Position numbers and translations under genes: made by a program. This document shows positions 58,972-64,000 of a DNA stretch of 64,000 bases, piece after piece (position 1 is the stretch's first letter; each line of letters opens with the position of its first letter). Source of the DNA: Flavobacteriia bacterium (GTDB lineage: Bacteria > Bacteroidota > Bacteroidia > Flavobacteriales > Flavobacteriaceae). Below the pieces are notes generated by a model. It had not been told where the DNA came from and searched no databases. It was given only the letters and a program-made list of their open reading frames with translations. The stretch is taken from assembly GCA_004293165.1 (NCBI GenBank), contig RDYL01000002.1, positions 682,001 to 746,000 on the forward strand, in the 5' to 3' direction.

Positions 58972-60047
58972 ATGGCACTACAACATCTTGTGCAAGCAGT
59001 GAGCATTCCATTGTTTTTCTTTAAATCTTTTCTGAAAGTTGTCATTACAACCGAATTCCATATTTCATTTAGATTATTGTTATGTAAGTTTCCAATAGTT
59101 AAATTATAGCATCTTCCATGAGCAGGAATAACACTTCCATCAGATTTTATCATAATACTTGAATACACTTCTCTACACTCGTTTTTAATTTTAGTTTCTG
59201 GAGAAAAATAAAACGATTTTAATTTTTCAAAACTTTCTATTTCTGGAGAAAACACTATTCTATTATCATTAAGTTGTTTTATTTGTTTTATTTCATCCCA
59301 AAGTAAGTCAAAATCATAATTATCAAAATTAATTTCATCTAAATTAGAAGTAGTAGCAAAATATTTATCTCCAAAAATTGAATTATGTGTTTCTGCAATA
59401 TTATTTGTTGTGAAATTTGCATGCATAAATCCTATATTTTTTAAAGGAAACTCTTTTAGATAGGAAACAAAATTAACTAATTCGCCAATATTCCATTCCG
59501 TAATTACGCAATACACCGAAACCTCTTGTTTTGGATTATATTTAAAAATTTCTTTAATTCCTTCAATTGCTTTTTGAAAAGATTTTTGATTACCTCTAAT
59601 GTGATTGTGAATCTCTTGTGGACCATCAAGGGAAATGTTTAGCTCGCCTAAACCATTTTTAACTAGTTCTTCTGCATGATTTTTAAGGGTTAACCCATTA
59701 GTTGTGATTGAAGTTTGAATTTTTTTTGATTTACAATAAGCCAATGATTCTTGTAGATAAGGATAAACTAATGGCTCTGTAAAAGCATAACCTATTTTAG
59801 CTTTTGGATAATAAGTATGAGTTTGATCTACGACTTTTTTTATTAAATCTAAAGGCATATTTAGCGGAGAAGTTCCAACTAAATTTTTTGCAAAATTAGT
59901 AGTTAAATTTTGTGTACCTACATCGCACATTTTACAATGTAAATTGCATACATTATTTACACCAAGTACAATCCAGTTTGGCGAAAAATAGTATTTACTA
60001 GTACAGTAATTTCGGTTAAAATATTTTAAAATTTTTTCTGGAAGCAT
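58968..60047 (-). CDS. Radical SAM/SPASM-domain protein
   Basis: The 359-residue protein has the radical SAM motif C34, C38, C41 in NNVCNLHCKMCDVG. A C-terminal SPASM-type cysteine set follows: KNECREVYSSIMIKSDGSV, HGRCYNLTIGNL and ACTRCC near the end. SPASM enzymes carry extra Fe-S clusters and often modify peptides, carbohydrates or alcohols. No precursor peptide gene was recognised next to it, so a sugar substrate is equally possible. Confidence 0.87.
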   Translation of the reverse strand: MLPEKILKYFNRNYCTSKYYFSPNWIVLGVNNVCNLHCKMCDVGTQNLTTNFAKNLVGTSPLNMPLDLIKKVVDQTHTYYPKAKIGYAFTEPLVYPYLQESLAYCKSKKIQTSITTNGLTLKNHAEELVKNGLGELNISLDGPQEIHNHIRGNQKSFQKAIEGIKEIFKYNPKQEVSVYCVITEWNIGELVNFVSYLKEFPLKNIGFMHANFTTNNIAETHNSIFGDKYFATTSNLDEINFDNYDFDLLWDEIKQIKQLNDNRIVFSPEIESFEKLKSFYFSPETKIKNECREVYSSIMIKSDGSVIPAHGRCYNLTIGNLHNNNLNEIWNSVVMTTFRKDLKKNNGMLTACTRCCSAI

Positions 60048-60076
60048 AAAAAGAGTCTTTAATCAAATGTACTGAT

Positions 60077-61243
60077 TTATTTTGGCTTAGAAGTTTGAAA
60101 TAATTTAAATAGGGCTAAAATTATCCATTGTGAAATTGTTGCACTAATTAATAAAGTTAGTAAGCTGTGATTTATTTTTAAAAATAAAATATTAGAAAAA
60201 AATAATGATAAAGCGCCAATTATAAATATTACTAAAACATGCTTCTCTCTTTTCTCTTTATAATTTTCATACACATCCATTCCGTACAAATAGGAAGGCA
60301 AAATGTATAAAAAACCAATATAATAGAACAAAGGTTGAAAATAAATTTTTAAATAATAGGTGTTTAAAAAGTAAATAAATACAATAGAAAAAATAGATAT
60401 TATTAACCCAAAAAGAGCATACGTTTTTTTTATTTTAGCATAATAAGTTTCATTTTTTCGGTATAAAACTTTAACAAAAGGTAGAATTGCCATATTGCCA
60501 ATTGCCATAGCAAATAAAAATAAATTATTTTGTAAACCATATTTACCCAATTCTGTGGAAGGGAAAAACAAACTTGCTATAAATACATCTATTTTTGAAA
60601 CTAAAAAGCCAGAAAATGCCAATAAAAAAAAGCCAAATGAATATTTAAGTTCATTCCAATCAATTTTGAAATTATTCCAATTGAACCATTTAAAATAGAC
60701 TACTAAATAGATTAGTCCTTTGATAAATTGATACAAAGCATAATAAAACACCAAATCGATGGAATTGATATTTAAAGTTAATTTTAGAAGAATTACTAAT
60801 AAAAGAAAAGTAGAATATTCAATTATTGAGGTTGTAAAATTATCTTTTTGGTATTGGTTAACAACTTCAAAACTCCAACTAAGATATCTGCCAATTAACC
60901 ATAAAGTTAAAAACAAACTAAGTTTTACATCAAATAATAAAAATGCAATAAAAATACTAAACAGTAAAAAAGGAATTCGTACAAAAAAGTGATTACTAAA
61001 GTGTTTATGCATCAAATTTGGTTCTTTACTAAACTTAAGTAATAAATATTCTTTGCTTCCCCAATTAGAGATAATTGAAACAATTAATGCGAATAGAAAT
61101 ATCTCAAAAAAATCACCCCAAATAGATGGATTAGTTGTTTTAAGAACCAAAATTGGAAACAGAAAGCCTAACAGTGCAATAGACAATTGTCTAAATACAC
61201 TCAGTAATACCTCTTTTGTTTTTTTGCTATTCGTTTTTTTCAA
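60077..61243 (-). CDS. Oligosaccharide flippase (Wzx/MATE-like)
   Basis: The 388-residue product is almost entirely hydrophobic with about 10-12 membrane helices. It resembles polysaccharide export flippases (LLSVFRQLSIALLGFLFPIL, then FGFFLLAFSGFLVSKIDVFI). It would move a lipid-linked oligosaccharide across the inner membrane. It is shorter than many Wzx proteins. It overlaps the GT87-like gene by 17 bases, so the two are co-expressed. Confidence 0.8.
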   Translation of the reverse strand: MKKTNSKKTKEVLLSVFRQLSIALLGFLFPILVLKTTNPSIWGDFFEIFLFALIVSIISNWGSKEYLLLKFSKEPNLMHKHFSNHFFVRIPFLLFSIFIAFLLFDVKLSLFLTLWLIGRYLSWSFEVVNQYQKDNFTTSIIEYSTFLLLVILLKLTLNINSIDLVFYYALYQFIKGLIYLVVYFKWFNWNNFKIDWNELKYSFGFFLLAFSGFLVSKIDVFIASLFFPSTELGKYGLQNNLFLFAMAIGNMAILPFVKVLYRKNETYYAKIKKTYALFGLIISIFSIVFIYFLNTYYLKIYFQPLFYYIGFLYILPSYLYGMDVYENYKEKREKHVLVIFIIGALSLFFSNILFLKINHSLLTLLISATISQWIILALFKLFQTSKPK

Positions 61244-62747
61244 GTTTCATTTTTTTTAAATCATAAAACCCAATTCCTCTATCATAATCGGATAGAAATA
61301 AAATATATTCGTTGTTAAGTAAAACAGCTTTCTTTTTAGAACTAGCTTCGTTTGTTACTTTTTTTTGGTTAAAATAGATTTGATTTTCTTTAATATATAA
61401 AGGTTGTGTAGCGTTTGTTTTGCAAAATATTTTTTTAGATTTCAACCCTTCATGAGTCCAGTAGTAATAGGTTAATTGGTCGTTTAGTAATTTATAATCG
61501 GTAATCAAAAGTTCTTTTTCATTAGGAATTACTTTGTCATAAGTTACATTTTCGTTTTGAAAAAATAGAACATGAATAACAGAAATCAAACCACTACAAA
61601 ACAAAATTATAAAAACAGGAAGTTGTTTTCTGATATAAAATACCAAGCTACTTCCTAAAAGAATTATGATTAATAATCGAATATAGTTGAACGGAAAAAT
61701 AATATTTTCAAAATAATGAGTAGGAACATTACAAATAAGAAAAAGTAAAATCAGCGAAAAAACTTTCCATTTGAAATTAACAGTGCTTTTGCAAACACTC
61801 ACATACAACCAAATAAATAAAAGTAACGAATAGGTACTGCCGTAACTAGAAAAAACAATAGATAATATTAACCAAACGGTATAGTTATACAAAGAGTTCT
61901 TATTTCGAATTGTATAAAAAACAGCACCTAAGATTAGAGCTATTTTACAACCTAATAAGTAACTCTTATAATTAGTAAATTCAGATTTAAGAAACATATG
62001 TAAGCTTTGATAATTGCTTACAATTTCGCCAGATATTTCACCATTTGATGCTTTTTTTAAAACAGTTGTTGCATAATACAACCAACTTTCAATCGATACA
62101 AAAAATAAAGTAATTCCAATGAAAATAGAAGTAAATAGAAAAATAGAAAATATAGATTTCCAATCCTTTTTCATTATGAAATAAGGAATTAAAAAAACAG
62201 GAAATACTTTTAAACAAATTGCCAGGCTTATTAAAAATCCAGCTTTGAAAGATTCCTTTTTTTCTAGTAAAATATAGGCTTCTATTAGTAAAACCAAAAT
62301 TAAAAAATAGGTTTGTCCAAATAGGATATTGTTTTTAATCGGCAGCAAAAATAAAATAGGTAATAGGGCTAAATAGTGGTTATCGATATTTAAAAATCGG
62401 AATAGTCGATACAAGCTTCTTCCAAATAAAATAAAAGACAGTAAACCGAAAATAAACTTTGAAATATCTAGGTCTAAAAATGAAAAAGGCAGATAAAAGA
62501 GAGCTAAAAAGGGGGTATTTGGCGTGTAATTTAGATAATAGGTTTGTTTTGAAATTTCAACAATTTTTTCATTAAACCATTCTGGAAAATATATTTTTAA
62601 ATCGAATTCATGATGCCACAGTATTTTTGCACCATAGTAGTAGTTTCCATAATCATGAATAGGTGATTTGATGGCTAGTAAAATGAAGTATATTCCAATA
62701 AAAACATAGGGTAGTAAATAAAGATATTTTATAATATTCTTATTCAT
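61227..62747 (-). CDS. GT87-like membrane glycosyltransferase (DUF2029)
   Basis: The 506-residue protein has about 10-11 membrane helices and resembles the GT-C fold of GT87 mannosyltransferases: FNEKIVEISKQTYYLNYTPN, TPFLALFYLPFSFLDL, and LISLAICLKVFPVFLIPYF. These enzymes use polyprenyl-phosphate sugars as donors outside the membrane. The last 110 residues are soluble and beta-rich. A GT2 gene that could make the lipid-linked donor lies three bases upstream. Confidence 0.78.
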   Translation of the reverse strand: MNKNIIKYLYLLPYVFIGIYFILLAIKSPIHDYGNYYYGAKILWHHEFDLKIYFPEWFNEKIVEISKQTYYLNYTPNTPFLALFYLPFSFLDLDISKFIFGLLSFILFGRSLYRLFRFLNIDNHYLALLPILFLLPIKNNILFGQTYFLILVLLIEAYILLEKKESFKAGFLISLAICLKVFPVFLIPYFIMKKDWKSIFSIFLFTSIFIGITLFFVSIESWLYYATTVLKKASNGEISGEIVSNYQSLHMFLKSEFTNYKSYLLGCKIALILGAVFYTIRNKNSLYNYTVWLILSIVFSSYGSTYSLLLFIWLYVSVCKSTVNFKWKVFSLILLFLICNVPTHYFENIIFPFNYIRLLIIILLGSSLVFYIRKQLPVFIILFCSGLISVIHVLFFQNENVTYDKVIPNEKELLITDYKLLNDQLTYYYWTHEGLKSKKIFCKTNATQPLYIKENQIYFNQKKVTNEASSKKKAVLLNNEYILFLSDYDRGIGFYDLKKMKLEKNE

Positions 62748-62750
62748 AAT

Positions 62751-63491
62751 TTATTCAAATAAATTGTTTTTTACTACACCTAATTGATGAAAAAAGTAAG
62801 CTATCGAAACTCTTAAAACACCCAATCCATATATTATGCTTCTTTTAAAGTTGATTGAAGATGCTTCTTCAAAATACTTAGCTGGACAAGATATTTCTCC
62901 TATTTTGGTTTTCTGGAAAATCAATTGGGCTAATAATTCATTATCAAATACAAAATCATCTGAATTTTTTTCGAAATTTATTTTTCTTAATACTTCTGCA
63001 TTGAAACAACGATAACCTGTGTGGTATTCAGATAGTTTTTGTTGTAATAAGATGTTTTGAATAAAAGTTAAAATGCGATTTGATATATATTTATACAAAG
63101 GCATACCACCTTGTAAAGCACCTTTTGATAAAATTCGTGAACCTAAAACAACATCAAAAGTTTGTTTGGTAATAAGTTCACACATGGCTGGAATTAACTT
63201 TGGAGTATATTGGTAATCAGGGTGAAGCATTATGATTATATCTGCCTCCAATTCTAGTGCTTTTTTATAGCACGTTTTTTGATTGGCTCCATATCCTTTG
63301 TTTTTTTGATGTTCAATAACATAGTCAATTCCAATTTTTTTTGCAATTTCAACGGTTTTGTCTTGACTGTAATCATCTGTTAAAATAACGGTATCCACAA
63401 TATGAAAAGGGATTTCTTCCACTGTTTTTTGAAGTGTTTTTTCTGCATTATAAGCAGGAAGAATAACTATTATTTTTCTATTATGGAGCAT
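62751..63491 (-). CDS. Family 2 glycosyltransferase, polyprenyl-phosphate sugar synthase type
   Basis: The 246-residue soluble protein has a GT-A fold: IIVILPAYNAEKTLQKTVEE, LTDDYSQDKTVEIAKK, HPDYQY (DxD-like) and GSRILSKGALQGGMP. The layout matches dolichol-phosphate-mannose-synthase-like enzymes that load a sugar onto a polyprenyl phosphate, here without C-terminal membrane helices. It probably feeds the GT87-like enzyme. It overlaps the CxxCH gene by one base. Confidence 0.87.
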   Translation of the reverse strand: MLHNRKIIVILPAYNAEKTLQKTVEEIPFHIVDTVILTDDYSQDKTVEIAKKIGIDYVIEHQKNKGYGANQKTCYKKALELEADIIIMLHPDYQYTPKLIPAMCELITKQTFDVVLGSRILSKGALQGGMPLYKYISNRILTFIQNILLQQKLSEYHTGYRCFNAEVLRKINFEKNSDDFVFDNELLAQLIFQKTKIGEISCPAKYFEEASSINFKRSIIYGLGVLRVSIAYFFHQLGVVKNNLFE

Positions 63492-64000
63492 TATTGTAAA
63501 TAATTGACTTCTTGATTGCTTTTTTCTCTAATATTTCCAGAAACTGGTATACTTTTTAGCGGAGCCAAATGTTCTTCATTTCTATGATACAATTCGCCTA
63601 AATAAACAAATTCATGATGCTGGTGTGTCTTGTAGTTTTTTAATTTAGTTTTGACTTGCATTTCAGACATGTTCCATTCTAAAGCTAATCGTTTAGCTGA
63701 TGGCTCCATAAAACTAGTATATAAAATTTCTGTAAACGTATGATCTTGGGTTTTTTTATAATTGATGTGATTTAATGTGTCTGTAACTTTTATTTTTAAA
63801 TCATTATTTATCTTTCTATAGGTTTCTAAAGTTTTTTGTAAGTCTTTTAATGATAAATACCCTTTTTTGTCTTTCTGGTCTGAAAACAAAGGTTGAATTG
63901 AAGATTCGTGGCACCAAATACATTTGGCAGGTTTTCCTGCATTTGAATGGTTGCTATCTGCGGCAATTTTTCGTTTTCCATTAGCATCGAAAATTCCAAA
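63491..64000 (-). CDS. CxxCH protein, C-terminal part (cut by window edge)
   Basis: The frame is open to the last base, so the gene begins beyond the window; at least 169 residues are present. A single CxxCH heme-binding-type motif (CIWCHES) lies about 27 residues from the cut edge. The rest is a charged helical region (KRLALEWNMSEMQVKTKLKN) ending in VNYLQ. It may be a c-type cytochrome-like protein whose main domain lies outside the window. A short start at 63889 would drop the motif. Confidence 0.6.
   Translation of the reverse strand, partial: FGIFDANGKRKIAADSNHSNAGKPAKCIWCHESSIQPLFSDQKDKKGYLSLKDLQKTLETYRKINNDLKIKVTDTLNHINYKKTQDHTFTEILYTSFMEPSAKRLALEWNMSEMQVKTKLKNYKTHQHHEFVYLGELYHRNEEHLAPLKSIPVSGNIREKSNQEVNYLQ

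Overview
The window looks like a chromosomal segment of a Flavobacterium-like member of the Bacteroidota (Flavobacteriaceae). DNA is AT-rich. Upstream regions carry the Bacteroidota -7 promoter element TAnnTTTG instead of an E. coli -10 box, and purine-rich Shine-Dalgarno sites are mostly absent. The gene set is typical of the group: DnaE with a fused N-terminal proofreading exonuclease, PcrB, DUF4301, DUF6252, DUF3050, DUF4407, YceI proteins next to a porin, a TonB-dependent receptor under a TPP riboswitch, and an S16 with a long acidic tail. No rRNA, CRISPR array, prophage or complete insertion sequence is visible. The only tRNA is tRNA-Asp(GTC).

Layout. 1-3.6 kb: end of a LysE-type exporter, an alkyltransferase-like DNA repair protein, and a YceI-porin-YceI cluster. 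3.7-7.6 kb: an iron-sulfur and electron-transfer group (Mrp, NifU-like, ferredoxin reductase, 2Fe-2S ferredoxin) facing a heme-oxygenase-like DUF3050 protein. 7.7-18.2 kb: acyl-CoA dehydrogenase, TrmN6, RimM, S16, a lipoprotein, DnaE, thioredoxin, a DUF58 protein and tRNA-Asp. 18.2-30 kb: type II NADH dehydrogenase between direct repeats, TonB-like and envelope proteins, a glycosyltransferase/flippase-like pair, RuvC, HemW, an inverted-repeat-bounded GxxExxY gene, and small cytosolic proteins. 30-43 kb: AhcY, an operon PPTase-PcrB-PnuC-DUF4301-ArfB, a TPP-controlled TonB receptor, a Rieske-like lipoprotein, GreA, a HIT protein, a frameshifted gene, a histidine kinase, a flavin reductase and DUF3127. 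43-52 kb: Aat, VF530-like, Tag, a queuosine-precursor transporter, EF-Ts/S2 and S9/L13, a LacI regulator, a PnuC-like transporter, a serine hydrolase, and an SdpI/SdpR pair with its operator. 52.2-64 kb: a markedly AT-rich accessory surface/modification locus with two radical SAM enzymes, two SGNH proteins, a NodU-type carbamoyltransferase with SxtJ and DUF5989 partners, a flippase, two glycosyltransferases and the end of a CxxCH protein.

The most unusual feature is spread across the window. More than ten short arrays of 6-8 nt units, most often exactly 7 nt and commonly four copies, lie between genes and occasionally inside them. The unit sequence differs from site to site while the period is kept, and many arrays are paired as inverted copies. 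One array overlaps the rimM stop codon, one supplies an arm of a probable terminator, one sits inside the rpsB-tsf operon, and two are read in frame (TonB receptor signal peptide, GT2 loop). A second repeat class (unit cgcaaag) forms inverted ends around the GxxExxY gene. These may be members of a poorly described repeat system, with the GxxExxY unit as a possible protein-coding form; this is inference. Other RNA-level candidates are a long imperfect hairpin after trmN6, a possible small RNA before ndh, and hairpin leaders of greA and rpsB.
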